From Rachycentron canadum (Eukaryota; Chordata; Actinopteri; Carangiformes; Rachycentridae): DNA of 64,000 bases. Positions 34,111 to 47,273 of the stretch are shown here, one piece after another. Below the pieces are notes generated by a model, which saw only the letters and a list, made by a program, of their open reading frames with translations, searched no databases and had not been told where the DNA came from. A program made the translations under genes and the position numbers. Location: positions 4,178,037-4,242,036 of the forward strand of contig CM076651.1 in NCBI GenBank assembly GCA_038496675.1. Direction: 5' to 3'. Numbering within the stretch: position 1 is the stretch's first letter; each line of letters starts with the position of its first letter.

Positions 34111-35989
34111 GTTCAGAGGGCTCGGAGTAATGTTTTGTCTTTGAGGAGATGATCAGTTTTAAATGTGACAACTTTTCAATGTCAGACCACCAATGTCGTT
34201 AATGTTCTTTAACTGTGAATTGTTCTTTTTCTTCACAATTTAGATATACTGTCTGGTTTAGCAGTAAACTGAATAGTTCTACTCCTTTTCTGCTGGTTGA
34301 AAAACCCTCTAAATCCTGCTACAATCTGGCTTTTGTCAGTAATGGTCAAAGCCCCTGTCCCGATCGGCATTGATGTAAACACAGCACCCAGAGTAACTCG
34401 CTAATTTTCTCTTTTCCTGCTGTAAGATCTCTCTGTGCACAGGCACTAGACACTTTTGCCTGTTCAGCTTGGTGCTGTTTAACCACTGAGCTCTGAGGTG
34501 ACAGAACGAGCTGGAGCCCCAACATGAGTTTTAAAAACACAATCACCGCTGCGACACTTTTCCAGGCACAACAACCCGGGGATGAGATGAGACAGATCAC
34601 TTTTACCAGTTTACACAGCAGCTAGCAGCTCTCTCTTCCTCCACTGTGTCTGTGTGTGTGTTTGACATTCACTCTTTGCTGACTGTGTCAGTCTGAATAG
34701 AAAGACAGACAAACACAACTGGCTGTCGGAAAGGGGTCAATCACTTTTCATTAGCAGGGCTACCCGCATTTCAAACATCTATAATTGGTCATTTTAATGG
34801 AAAAAAATGTATTAGATTTAGTAAAGACATATAGTGAAATAAAATACATGCCAATGACAAAGTCATTTGTTTGGCCCCAGCAGAAACAAGCTGTAAAAAA
34901 GACAGTAAAGAAGTCAGTTATTTATCTACCCAGTATATACAGAGCAATATTAGCATTAGCAACATTAGCGTCCTTGTTTGTCCGTCTAAAGCCAGAAACA
35001 CACCGGATGCGTTGTGCGCATGGAGGCTGTGGAACATCTTAGTTTTCGTGTCAGCAAGAGACTCTGCGTTGATGGTCATATTGACATAATACCAGCGACA
35101 TTACACAGAACTGATGCCATGGTTGTCTTTGTCTGGGCTGATTCTGATGATTATATTTGTTAACCATTAGCAAACCACCAACATGTGTAGACGATGTCAT
35201 TGTAGTGACACTCCCTGTCAAAAGCATATGAGAAAGTAATTAATATTGAAAAGAAATTCAACTTTCTAGATTTCTAAATACTCCATGTAGAAAACTCTAG
35301 CAGTGACGCCCTGTTTTACTCTGTTTTGTTCTCCACCAATGCCTGAGGAAAATAAGCCGCACTTTAACTGTTGGTTATGATAATTACAGGTGGGTTCGTT
35401 AACACCAGTGACTCCATTTAGATTGTTGTTTTTTAATCTATATTAATATAAAGATGTTGACTAGAGCGGCAGCAAATTACTTTCAGCAATTTCAGTATGT
35501 TTCTTTTATGGTAAAATGCATAATTGACAATTTGTGCTTGTTGGATTTTTTTTTACATGTTGAAACGAGTCTATTCAAATGAAATGAAATCTCATCAGTG
35601 TTGAATAAAACTGGTTTAAGAGCAATAAATAGGTGATGCTTCTGAGGACACTGAAAGAAAGTTCTATTTCATTACCTTTTTAATAATAGTAGTAATAATA
35701 ATAAAAGAGTTCAGACAAGAATGCAAAAGGATTTTCATTTGTCTCCTTGTAACAACAGTTAAAATATTTACCTTTTACATTTTTCCTTTTAAACAGAATG
35801 TAGTTTGTTTTTCAGACAACTAGCAGACTGGACAAAAGATCATCTAAAGAGATGTAGATGTGCACATATTCAGCAAAGTCTGATTGCCTCATGTTCCTTT
35901 CTCTCTCATCATGGCACAGTTGTCCAGCACTGTGGCTCTAGGTGGGTTTGTCTGACAGTCTTTAAACATGACAGATAAGAGAGAATAAT
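34111..35989. other. Single-copy non-coding DNA
   Basis: No gene seen. Frames at 34346-34600 and 34785-35089 are unrecognised. A stretch near 34988-35040 (AAAGCCAGAAACACACC...) resembles ends of dispersed fish repeats, but I could not fix its limits. Confidence 0.35.
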
Positions 35990-36415
35990 TAATTTATCAG
36001 AGCAGGCCAGGCTTTAATCCTTGGTGTCCTGGTGATAAGGGAAGGTTTCTTCTCCCCTGATCCCTCTGCCGATAGGGGCTTTTTCCTTGGCGGTTTCCCG
36101 TTAATAAGCCTGTCAAAGAGGCACACGACTCCGGGCTCCGTCCCGCACAGGTTATCTCGCCGCCACACGTTCCCATCTCCTCCCTGACAGCCGACAGCAG
36201 CCAGGTCGCCGGGCCTTTGAAACCCTGGGAGAGCAGGGCCTGTGGGCGTCTCTCTGAGGCGGCCCTGTCATTTAAACCAGCTAATTCAAACATCAGGTGG
36301 GTCCAAAACCCACAGGTGACACAGTAGAAAAGAGAACACAGCCCTGACAGGCCAACGGCCCAACCAGACTCTTGCCAAAAGCTCAACTTTAATAATTCTC
36401 TTTTAAGGCGCATAA
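35990..36415. promoter_or_regulatory. GC-rich candidate CNE with a 138-codon minus frame
   Basis: A GC-rich island in AT-rich DNA. The minus frame 35997-36413 is open for 138 codons but contains no recognisable domain, and it reads as composition-driven. It contains GGGCCTTTGAAACCC (a TCF/LEF-type CTTTGAA word), ATTTAAACCAGCTAATTC and CCCGTTAATAAG. A non-coding regulatory element is preferred over a gene. Confidence 0.27.
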
Positions 36416-39400
36416 AAATGTAGACATGTTTAGTACAACTGCTCTCCCTTTACTCCCTCCCCTCTATGCAGCTCCTACCTCTCTCTCTCTCTCTTTGTCT
36501 CTGAGCCCTTAGTGAAATTGATTGCTTGCTTGTGAGACAGAGGGTGCGTAGCCATTTTTCATCCTGTTATATTATGAGTAGTAATTCTGGACAGAGAAGT
36601 GATGAGATCTGTGTTGAATCTCTGCCTGAAAGGAAATATATTTTATTATTGTACTGTATGACATGGTAAACACATTCAGTTTCAAACTATTCCCAAAAAT
36701 ATTTAAGTATAATCGACCTCTTCTGAAACAATTCTGAAATTCTGAAACAATTGTTTCTTTCACAATGCAAAGCCACGTGGATGAGGACAGACAAACAGTT
36801 GAGGCGAAATCTTGAGGACAGACTGCGAATATTCGCCACTTTACAGATGCAGCGGTGATGGTGGCTCATTTAGTGTTTAATTTGGAGGCTGAGCGGTCTG
36901 CAGACTGAGTGAGGGGGGACAGCGTGTATCTCAGGGGAGCAGCAGGATGTCTGCTAAGTAGCAGCGTGCACGGTGGCCTTCGTTGCACTGTGGTCCTTTA
37001 TCATTTCCCTAAAGCTTCACCTATTTTGCAGGCTGACTGCATGAATTATCATATTTTATGTGGGTCATGAAAAGCACAAAGAAGTTGCACTGCTCAAGAG
37101 AATTTGCGTACATTTGCGTGTGTGTGTGTGTGTGTCTGTGTGTGTAAGTTCCAGTTGTATGTACACTATTCATAAAAAATGCATAAGTACAGTTAAATCT
37201 TGAACATTAGGCCTTTGAATAATTATATTATCACCACCTCAGACATCCTCACTCTTGCTACTTCCACCCAAATACTATATGATTTTTTTAAACTTCTTTT
37301 TGATACTGTTGTTGTTTTATTATTGATCCTGTCTACCCAGCTTTTTTATCTTTGAGCCAACAGACCAGTTTACGCACAACAATCAAGTCAAGGTCAGTTC
37401 TGAATGATTCACTTTGTGTTCTCGCTCTGCCAGTCCGTCTCTGTCTATTTGTCTGTCTTCTGGCTAACTGGAGCACTTCAGCTTTTTCGATCTGTCCGGC
37501 CCAGAAAAAAAAAAAAAAAAAACATTTAGCCAATGCTGCTCCTTATCTCCCTCGCTCTTCTAATCTCCTGTGAGCTGCCGGAGTGGAGGCAGAGGGGCTG
37601 TCATTGTCCAGGGATGTGAACCTGCAACCTTTTCAATTTCACCCCGCGCTTCAAAGCCCTTCCGCCTGGACGATCTCACGTCCCGGACAAAGGTGCCATT
37701 TGCTTTTCATTTCCTCCACGATAAGAGCGGAGGAAAAAGTATTGTATATTGTAATGCTCCCTCACCTTTCTGACATCAGCAAAATTGAGGTTCAGGCAAA
37801 AGATCAATACAAATTAAAAGTAAATACAAAAAAAAAGCAGTGAAGAAGAGGAGATACATTACCATGTTTGGAAATCCATTTCCTTTTCTCTAGCTTCTCT
37901 CGACCATCGAGCTTTGTTTGTACAAGAGATGGCGAGAAAGGATGAGGAAGAAGCAGAGGGAACTTTTATTAATGTATTCTCAGCATAATCACATTACAAG
38001 TAAAGATGAAGAGTGTTATTTGTGGGTTGTTTCGTCTACATCCTACTAAAAGTTTCAATCCGACATCCGCCACCGTGCAGCAGCTGGTGTCACCAGTAAA
38101 ATGTGATGTCATTGCTCATCTGTACTGGTTTAACCAGGGTCCCAGCTGCGTGGTCAGTGTGGTGGAGAAACTGTGTGTGGTTTTACACAAGCTGCTTTTA
38201 TTTTTCCCTTTGTGCAATGAGCCACACTGTCACAGTTTTATCCCCCACTCTTGATTTATTGCAACATCTTTTTCTCCTATTTTTCTAACAGCACGTTCCA
38301 CTATTCACCATTCTCACTCCTGACATCCTCTCCCCAGTCCTCTGCTGCATGAGAGGAAACCTGCAACGTGATATTCTATCATTATAGTAGCAATATCTAC
38401 ACAACATTAAGCAAATTACATCTGGCTGGCAACATGTTCCAGTGTCTAAGCACACCTCACGGCGTGGCAGGTGGCCTTGCATCGATCAAACGCTGCACTG
38501 CCAAGATTGGTCAGAGGAATGAAGAAAATGGCTGCTCGCCGTAATTGTGTTTCTTTTCCCACTGCTCTGTTTCTCTTAACTGTCCTGCATTTCCATAGGA
38601 ATGGCTTGATGGTGGTGCATCTATCCACAGGGTTGCAAGAATACTGAAGCTGCACTGTTTATTTTAACACCTACACTTTGCTTATGGCTTCTCCAGGTTT
38701 AAATGTGCAGGAACAGCAGTAAAAGACTGAAAGAGGACATAAAATAATGTTTAATCTGTGCAAACCCTGGAGTAAATGTGTTATCTGTTCATGCAGGTAA
38801 AATATACTGTATGTGGGGTCATTACCAGCAGCCTCAAGGTAAATGAGAACCTTTATGAAAATGATGCCTGTAGATGGATATGGAAAAAGACTGCGCTATA
38901 ATTGTTTCTTTTTGTTATATACAGTTACTTCACTGAATGTGACAAAGTTAGAGACCAAACCACTGGAGTTAAGCAAAAACAATATTTTCAGGTGGTGTTA
39001 AGATAAGATAAGAGTGCTGACAGTGGTAGGGATGGAGTAGAAGGGGGAATATGTTCACCATGGTGCAAAAGGGACTATATCTGTCCAGTCCAACACCGCT
39101 GGCTAAGGTTTTTGGAGGTCAAGGACAGAGGCGAAGATTGAGGTCAGGGAATTGGGGATTGGCATCTACCACACTTACCCTCACCCAATGTGACTTTGAC
39201 TTATGTAGCTTATGATATGACTATTCCCAACCCGGGATCCCTAGGAATTACATCCATGTTGTACAAATCGGCGCCTCCACACTTATGCCCGGTGCCAACA
39301 TTGCTGAGGATTTGGGTTGTAAGCGTGTAGAGATTGAGGTAGAGGATGGGGCTTGTAGCATATCCCCCTTTTCATACAGGGGAACAGAGTTTGCAATTAT

Positions 39401-40019
39401 CATTTTCCTTCTTATCAATCGTAACCATGATCTTTAGCTGACGTTTAAACTGAAAATCTTTTAGCTGTCTGAGCTAAACCCTAACTTTAGACCATTTTTT
39501 AAGATAAAGCATTGGGGTCAGTCAGTACAATCAAATCTCTTTGCTGTCCAATCAGATTAGACAATGTGGTATATTAATGGCAGCAGCAGTTAACTAAGTG
39601 AGTCTAGAATTCAGTTCCAGATGGACAGTAGCCGAATAAATGTATTGAACATTAAATGTACTTGTACACGGGTGTGTGTAAGAGAGTGAGTGAGTGATTC
39701 CACAAGCCGTCTTGTAACACAGCCGTATCAAGGAGCGATCGACAAATGCATTACTAGCCTAGGCGTTGTCCACTAACATGCCCACTCTGCACTTACTGCA
39801 GAAAGGAAAGACACACAAAGCGAGCAGGCGACAGGCGTCCTGGGAGACGCCGTGGCATTTACACTGTTATTGCTTCTGTATATCTGAGCTGAGCCAAGGG
39901 ATTACCATCAGTACAAATTAAAAACAAATAAAAGGATGTAGAGGGAAACAGAAGGCAAAGATCTGGATCTATTATGCTCTGATTTATGGACCACTGATCC
40001 ATAGCAGGTTGGGTCAGTG
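36416..40019. other. Single-copy non-coding DNA
   Basis: No gene seen. Simple repeats are (CT)n at 36478-36494, (TG)n at 37118-37145 and an A-run at 37505-37522. Somewhat CNE-like stretches lie at about 37560-37740 and 38440-38660. 38990-39400 has an unusual texture with several CCC/GGG blocks but matches no repeat that I know. Open frames here have no recognisable domains. Confidence 0.35.
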
Positions 40020-40240
40020 AGTCGGTGAGTGTGCATTCTAGCGGCCTCATTGCCAACTCACCTGCCAGTCAATAACCTATTTAATTTAATGTCACAGCCT
40101 ATACGGGCAAAGCATATTGACAAGCTGCAGAATGCACCTTCAAGAGGCCCCCAGCTGCAAGTGCCAGATAAACTGCATTTGAAAAATTCAATCTGGCCCC
40201 CATGGATGCCCCTGAGTCCTTTATAAATTATTAAAGCATG
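40020..40240. promoter_or_regulatory. Candidate conserved non-coding element
   Basis: Repeat-free, with CCAGTCAATAACC, CTATTTAATTTAATGTC, GATAAACTGCATTTG and TTTATAAATTATTAAAGC. The frame at 40029-40226 is open but unrecognised. It is called from texture only. Confidence 0.3.
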
Positions 40241-43200
40241 CTCCCCCCAGTAAAGTATTGGGAGAAACTAATAGTTGAGGAGCTAATGTCAGTGATTTGG
40301 GGGGGTGATCAGTTATTGCAAAGACAAGCCACTATTCCCACATTGCATTTCTAGCTAAGTCCACCTGCTCTCAGAGGTGACACAGCCACTAACTGGCCTT
40401 TATGAATCTTTCAGAGGAGGAGAGAAAGGAAGCGGTGGCATTTCAACATTTAATAAATATTCTGTCCTCAAGTTTGATGCTGATTCTATATGTTACGCTG
40501 CAGACTGACAATTTAAACAAGCTCTCTCTTTGCTTTTTAAAACCAGATTTCACCAAGAGGTAAATACTGAAGAAGACGGCAAATCAAAGCGCATTGTGGC
40601 AGCTCTGTTTGAACTTCCCTTTCCTCACTGCAAACAAAGTCAAACGTTGGCATACAAACCCACTGTGGCATCCCTGCGAGTGTCTCAAAGACTTAGTTGG
40701 GTGGATGACATCTGAAGGTGACTCCCTCTACAAGTCCACGTTTCTGATGCCTCTGTCCTGTCGCAGTCAATAAGCCATTTAATCTTGGTGCTCAGCCTCG
40801 TCGATGCAGCCGATGTCGTGTCCGGGGCTTATGGTAGACAAGACGAGGGTTCTGCCCAGACCTGATAAACCATTCATTTCCTTGAGCTCCTTTTGTCTTG
40901 CATTCAGTTCAGAGAAAAGAGCTTGTGGCCTATTTCAATCATGGATGCCTGTCTTTAATGAGCTGCTTTAATCCTTAGCAGCGAACGCAGCTTGCCTTTC
41001 GGCATGACAAAAATGTACTAGATTAGAGGATTACGCACATTTTTGTATTCATGTACTAATTCATGAACACAAGCCATTCTATGAGTCCCATGCAAAAGAA
41101 TTAGAGTTGATGTCTGTTTCAATGCTCATATCAAAAGCTTGTGTTAAACTGCCATTACTAATATGGGGGATTCATCCCTTTGGGATTATTAGCAGCTGTA
41201 TGTGCCTGTTTTCATGTCAGCTGTATTTATTTAAATGACAAACTATTCAGTTTCCTCAAGTAAAAGTATTCCAGTCCATTCATTGTCCTGTAATTAGCAT
41301 TAACTGACATTAGCAACAAACAAAGCAAGGAAATTGCTTGATATCTGGCATTTTCTCATCTTGCGCCTCAATTCGGAGTAAAATAAAAAAATAAGGTCAC
41401 ACATTCATCACTTCTATGAGTCTTTTTAAAAATACTTAGCCCAGCATAGAGAAAAGCAGTGAAAGCAGTTTATATATTTGTTTGATTAGAAGCCAAACTG
41501 AAGTTCATGTTCAACTGTCTTTGTCCCCAGGGGGCTCATAAAGTAGACGTTAAAAATAATACACAAGTACAACAAGACAACACACAACTAGTGCAAGACA
41601 CACTGCACGCGTTATGGAAGACAACGACAACAGCAATGAGAGCAAAGCAAATCCTGTGATATTATGATGAGAATGACACTTACATCACACGGGAGAACAT
41701 AAATTACTGTACACATACAACACAATACATAAAGCCAAGGAGCAGAACCACACTCCTCACGAGCTTTTGGTGAGACGGACTATTAATGTTGCACAGTTGA
41801 ACTAACTTTTGATACATGCATACATTTGCATGTCATTACAGCAGACTGACAGGACCAGTGGTGATAATTATTTGAGAAGATACTTGAATTGTAAATTAGT
41901 GACTGAACACGATGATGCGTGAACTTTATGTTTAACTGAAGTCGGATGGTTTGCCGGTTTCCTTTTGTTTCTTTTTTTTTTTTTTTTTTGAAAACTCTGA
42001 TAACTCAGGTTATTTCAGATGTTCACCATTGACTTCTCCAGTAAGTGCACATCCACATTTTCCCTGCCCGCATAGAAATGTGAAAATGAACTCAAGTGAA
42101 TTGATGAGTTTTTTCAAAAGAGAGGCCGCTGTGTGGCAGAAAGATCACGTCCGTTGTAGGTTTTGTGGGAAACAGTCAATGTGAGAGGTGTTGGTGGGCA
42201 GACAAAGTGCAGTGGGAAGCCTCCCAGGCTCCTCGGGATCTGGCCACAGAACATCTCGGTAAATGCGGTCAGACAGATGAGTCTCGCCTCGGAGCGCTGC
42301 CTCCCAAGGGCAGAGTGACATTTTCTGGGGACAATATGGGACTGCAGTGACATAGAAAACATTTCCCTCCCCTCCCTCCGACACTCTGCAGTTCTGTGGC
42401 CCCTCTCCTCCCCTCCATCTCTCCATCCTTCCCTCTGTTTCCAGCTCTCACCCTCTCCATCCTAATTTCCCTGGTCTTGAGTGCTGCAGTAACTGCCTTC
42501 TGCCTTTTCATTCTGTTACAGGTCAAAAGACTTGACAAAGTTCCAAAAGCCTGGTGGCACAACACCAGGGAGTGAAATGGATGAAAATGTGACTGGGTTC
42601 AACAAAGGAAAAATGATTACCGACAGAAAAGATACACAGCACCAAGTACTATTTTCTGAGAATTTGAGAAAGCTGCAGCTGTCGTGTATTTTTCATAAAC
42701 ATCCAAACTCAGAAAGAAAAGTTAAAAACATAAGGGATCAGTCAACAGTCTGAAATGCTGAATATATTTTGAGATGTGCTTTTGAAGATATAAGGTTATT
42801 GTTTTTTTGCACAGCTTTGCAGAACACTTTCCCTGTTCCCTGCCAGTCCTTGATTAGTGTGAATAAAATGCTAATCCAATTGCTCCATGTATTTATATGA
42901 TTTTAAAACAATCATTCATATGCTTATGACGCAAAAAGGCACAAATAAAAGAATCAATATTCATACCTCTGTCTGCCCTGCTTATAAACCATCGATACAC
43001 ATGCAGACCAACATTTTAAGCCAGCTGTATGTTAGCATCCCCACATGTATTTACCGTTTAGCCTCCTGTACTGTGCTGTCATGCGTTTGAGTCAGACTGC
43101 ACATCTGTCATTGTGGATTGGTACGGGGGTCTGCGTGACAGATGAGTCCTCCCCTCTCAGCGGGCCACTCTCCAGGGAGGTGCGAATTTCTGCGCATCCA

Positions 43201-43893
43201 AGCATTGGCAATCATGCGTGGCACCTTGATGAGAGACAGGGCCCCCGCCACTTTGATTGACTGGCATACTAATGTGACGCGATGGCCACGAGCGCCACAG
43301 GCACAGAGACATGAAGACCGCAAGGCGCGTGGCCCCTGTCTTCGACACACAGAAACACGCTTGGACACACAGAACGAATCACCGCACATTAAGAGCTCAT
43401 CGCTCTCCCCCCTCTCTCTGCTGTACTGAATAATATGACTCGCTGATATCCATGGCTAATCTCATTAGGGTATGTCACAGAGCAAGGGACAGGTTGGCCA
43501 CTGAAGCTGCACAGACTAGGTATTATCGTTGATTACACAAACACAAGCCACTCCATCACGGTGGAAGATATTTCATTGTCCACTTCACAGAGAGGATAAT
43601 TTATTCAGCCAGGTTTTGGAGAGTTTCTTGACATGGGCAGCAGAGGGTCAGAGACAATTAACTTTGAAGGGTCTGGTGAGAATCAGGGTTAAAAGCATCC
43701 AATCAAGTCAAGAAGACAGTAATTTGCTTTCTCGCTCATTGCACCGCTAAAGCCAGTTAGTGGTCGATCCAATTAAGACTTTGGTTCAGACCTGGCTGAA
43801 GTCCCACAGTGGCGTCCTGCAGGTTGAAGCGCAGAGAACAAGAGATCTCTGTGGAGGGTTGTCCGTCACACAGAGACTGTTTGACACTCTGCT
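40241..43893. other. Single-copy DNA, in part CNE-like
   Basis: No gene seen. A T-run lies at 41972-41989. About 41220-41340 (CTGTAATTAGCATTAACTGACATTAGC) and 43130-43330 (TTGATTGACTGGCATACTAATGTGACGCG, one mismatch from a PBX-MEIS decamer at 43254-43263) are CNE-like. A frame at 41951-42184 includes a Cys-X2-Cys pair (CRFCGKQ) but no further zinc-finger residues, so it is not called as a gene. Confidence 0.35.
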
Positions 43894-44595
43894 TTGATTG
43901 CTCCATTTTTCTGTGCTGGGTTCCACTGTAGGAGGCTAACAGGCCCGGCTCAAGACCGTCTCTCTCTGTCTGTCCTCCCCAATGAGGACAAGCTTAGCTC
44001 CCGCTGGGCCAGCAGGACACTGATTGGGGCGAGAGACTCGACGTCTGCGGAGAGCAAGAGAGAGGATGGACCCAGCGGTCCCGCTGTTTGTTTAAGAGCA
44101 GGAAGCCATAAGGAAATGCCTAATGTTTTAATTGGTGTGAGTGGCAACGGACGGTACCTGACGAGACTCATTAATCAGAGCAGGGTGAAAAGGCTAGAGG
44201 CCTGGATGGCGAGAGAGCGAGACAGAGAAGAGGAGAGGGGGAGGGAGCGGGGGAGATATCAGGCCAGTGTTGTGTGTCAAGCGGGGCCCCTGAGCTACCT
44301 TGTTCTCCTGCCTCGCAACCAGTGCAAGACGCCCACTGATACCCTCGCAGCTGTGTCTGTCGCACTCGGCCACTCAACCACAGTGCAGAATCAGGATGCA
44401 ACAATAATTAGGATCCATTTACACCCACACGTGTTCATGTCCCCCACATGCATGACACAAACACAGCAACATGCATTGTTGTACAAAATAAAAAACACAG
44501 CCAGATCACTGCCATGTACCATGGAGACAAGATCTTTTTTTGTACTGACAATGTTTCTTCTCTCAGTTTGTCATGTCCAACATGGCCTTTGCTAG
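43894..44595 (+). other. Longest gap-free open frame (233 codons), probably not a gene
   Basis: This is the longest uninterrupted frame in the window outside the N gap. The product has an Arg/Glu-rich middle (MARERDREEERGRERGR) from a GA-rich stretch, then a hydrophobic C-terminus. I recognise no domain. There is no promoter, splice or homology evidence. The middle of the frame contains a block around GCCTAATGTTTTAATTGG and CTCATTAATCAGAGC that reads as a CNE. I consider it a chance frame in GC-richer DNA. Confidence 0.3.
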
Positions 44596-46094
44596 TTGTG
44601 TTTCTGAGGAGGCGGGGTGGGGGGGATTTCAGGCTCTGTCACACATCTCTGACAGCAGGCCTCGAGAGACTGATATATCAACCACACACTCACATAAAGA
44701 AATCATCACACACACGACACACGCATATACAGGAATACAAAAGTTTTCTCTTTAGGTCAGTGCATCAGACTGCAGTCATTGTGTAGAGACCAATGTTCCT
44801 CTACATAAAATGAAAAAAAAAAAAAAAAGTCCTTTTCTCCACTCTGTCTTTCTCAGCATGTCCTTTCAGCATGTTTGCCCCGATCTCGTCCAGGTCACTT
44901 CACCTAATGGAGTAAAATTAAGGCCCCAAGGCCAGGAGTTGTCCTCTGGACACAAATATCCATGTTTCAGGACAATGACTTTCTTTGTTTTTTCACTGCT
45001 CTGCCCCTGTGTCTCTGCCCCAGGCTTGCCAAGGGAGAAGTCACTTAGCTGCCTTTCACGTTGCCATTTTCTCTGGCTATTCATGGGCAGACCATTAAAG
45101 CAAGACTAGCACTTTATGTTTGTGTCACTGCATTTGTTGGCTGCACTCTCAATGTCCTCCATTTCTATGGTTGACACAACAACCAGTTGAAACATGATCT
45201 CACTGTGGTGCTGCTTGTGGAGTGCCATATACTGTGGGTCATAAATACAACATCTTTTATTGATAGATCTCATTCAGTAGCCAATTTCAGATATCTGAAT
45301 GTTTCTGTTGTCCAGGAATGGCTTTGCTTTATTGAAAGGTCAATGTCGCACACTGCGGCTTCAGACTATCGTAATTCACTTGAAGTGATGTGCGTTAATG
45401 TTATTTTTTAGGATCAAAGCAGAGATTTGCACTGCCAGTTTTCCCCAGCTCTTGTTTCCAACACATTTATATCTTTTTTGTTTTGGATGCGTATTTTTCC
45501 GTTGCACCGGAGACTCCGCGTACAATATTATGCAAATGTTTGCGCATCGTTATTCCCTCTGATGAATTTCTATCCGGAAAATACAGTATTTCAGTATGAA
45601 GGAGAAACCACAAAGAGGCAGACTGGGAATAAATCAGTGGTGAAAATGGAAATTATGTATTTATTTGTTACTAGTGCTGCTCGATGAATCTAATTGCAAT
45701 CACAAACACAGCCTGTGTGACTATAGGTTGTGATTTAATGATATAAAAAGTGTGTGTGTATGTGTGTGTGTGTGTGAATATGACAGCCTCTTCTATTTGC
45801 TCATTATCTTTTGCCTGGTTTCATTTATTGTTACTTTCCTTAATCCTTGGATTTTAACAGGGAGCGTAACCGTACCCATAATGTAGAGTTATAGAGAGAA
45901 TTATATGGCGATATTACATATTCAAGCTTAGCTAAAGTTGAGGAGAAGCATTGAGCATCAAGTCAATACCACAACAGACAACTGAACTAACACTGTTCAA
46001 GCTTTGGAGCTAAATCACTGGACAATGTACCTGAGTTTTAAACATAGACTTCACCTTTTCATTGTTCAGTTTAATTGATTTGGTCTATTTTAAC
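44596..46094. other. Single-copy non-coding DNA
   Basis: No gene seen. An A-run lies at about 44813-44828 and an imperfect (TG)n at about 45749-45775. AGTGCTGCTCGATGAATC near 45673 resembles the start of another dispersed fish hAT-type repeat, but it is too short to call. Confidence 0.35.
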
Positions 46095-46270
46095 CGTAGT
46101 GTTAATTAAAAATAACCCAGTTGGGTTGTTTCTGTAACCCAATGCTAGTTCACTGCATAACAGACAGGTGGGGTTATATGATTGACCCAACACACTGGGT
46201 CATAATACTCTCCCACATATAAGGTTACTGTGACCCAGTGCTGGGATATTTTCAACCCTTTTTTTTGGAT
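46095..46270. repeat. Probable MITE built on AACCCA/TGGGTT words
   Basis: Begins AATAACCCAGTTGGGTTG, a palindromic word at 46114-46127. TAACCCAATGC, TTGACCCAACACACTGGGTCA and TGTGACCCAGTGCTGGGA follow, and it ends near CAACCCTTTTTTTTGG. Repeats of AACCCA and its complement are typical of short inverted-repeat elements scattered through fish genomes. No coding capacity is present. Confidence 0.55.
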
Positions 46271-47125
46271 TAGTGGGTTTATTTTTATTTTTTTTAACAT
46301 TATATCCACTGGTGTCCAAAACCTCACTGCATTAGTTTGTCTGTGTTACCTTTTCTTAATAAAATCAACTACTTATGTTTATTTATTCCTATTCAATAAT
46401 GGTTATTAGTATTTAACACTACTCTCAGCTTGCTTCAGATATTCCAGCATGTTTGTTCCAACCTGCAAAGAGAAGATAACCAACATTAGAAAAAAAAAAA
46501 AAAACAACACAACAAAACACTTGACAAACAAGTCACACTCACAAACAAGGGCTTATTTAAAGTAAGGTAGTGCACATGAAGAAACCAGTAGTGATCAGAC
46601 CATGGGCCAGTTCTTCAGAAATTGTTCACATCCATAATGCTCTAAAAGATGATTGTGGGCCACTTCTCCCACAGCTGGAAGAAGAAAGTGGCTTGAGGGA
46701 GCGGCAGAGGGAACATGACGGGGTTCCACACAGAGGATGAGAGCAACAGTCCTGGAACAACAAAGTGTTTTGTCTGAGATTCTCTCCTCAGGCAGCAAAG
46801 TGAGACACCCACTGCCGTCGTGGCAGGACCGCGAGGTCCTGGAATCTGTGAACAAGGCACAAAGCACTTCACCGAGGGCCTGTCAGGCAGACCTGGTATG
46901 AGCATATCCTACCTGAAGAGAAAACCTCCTGTTTTCTCTGATCACCTCAGTACCGGAAGGTACAGGAAGAGGACACCGATATTTTGACTTTCCTCAATAT
47001 CTATGAAATCACACAGGACCTGCTAAACAGGTCAACATTCATTGACCCAAGGTTCTGAACATAATATGTCAGAAACCGCACACCCCCACACAGTGTTTAC
47101 TTAGCTGTTGATAATCCCATGTAAC

Positions 47126-47161
47126 AGATTCACCAGCAGCAGTGATGCTGCTGGTGAATCT
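47126..47161. repeat. Perfect 16-bp hairpin with a 4-base loop
   Basis: AGATTCACCAGCAGCA (47126-47141) and TGCTGCTGGTGAATCT (47146-47161) are exact reverse complements with loop GTGA. It lies inside the hAT pseudogene, just before a Lys/Pro-rich stretch of the old reading frame. It was probably made by a local inverted duplication after the gene died. Confidence 0.85.
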
Positions 47162-47220
47162 GCAGTGATGGAGAAGATCCACCTGCAGCTCAAGCCAAGA
47201 GGAAAACTTCAGTTCCTCTA

Positions 47221-47225
<5 letters not shown>

Positions 47226-47271
<46 letters not shown>
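47226..47271. repeat. (AC)n microsatellite within the hAT pseudogene
   Basis: An uninterrupted AC array of about 46 bases. It interrupts the transposase relic between its FIDPRF and QLQWWK blocks. Confidence 0.97.

Positions 47272-47273
<2 letters not shown>

Noticed and set aside
41951..42184. Possible zinc-finger start (Cys-X2-Cys, CRFCGKQ)
   Set aside because: There is no following His-His pair or linker, and the frame stops just after the Cys pair.
45660..45740. Start of a hAT-type dispersed repeat (AGTGCTGCTCGATGAATC)
   Set aside because: Too short and too mutated to separate from chance.
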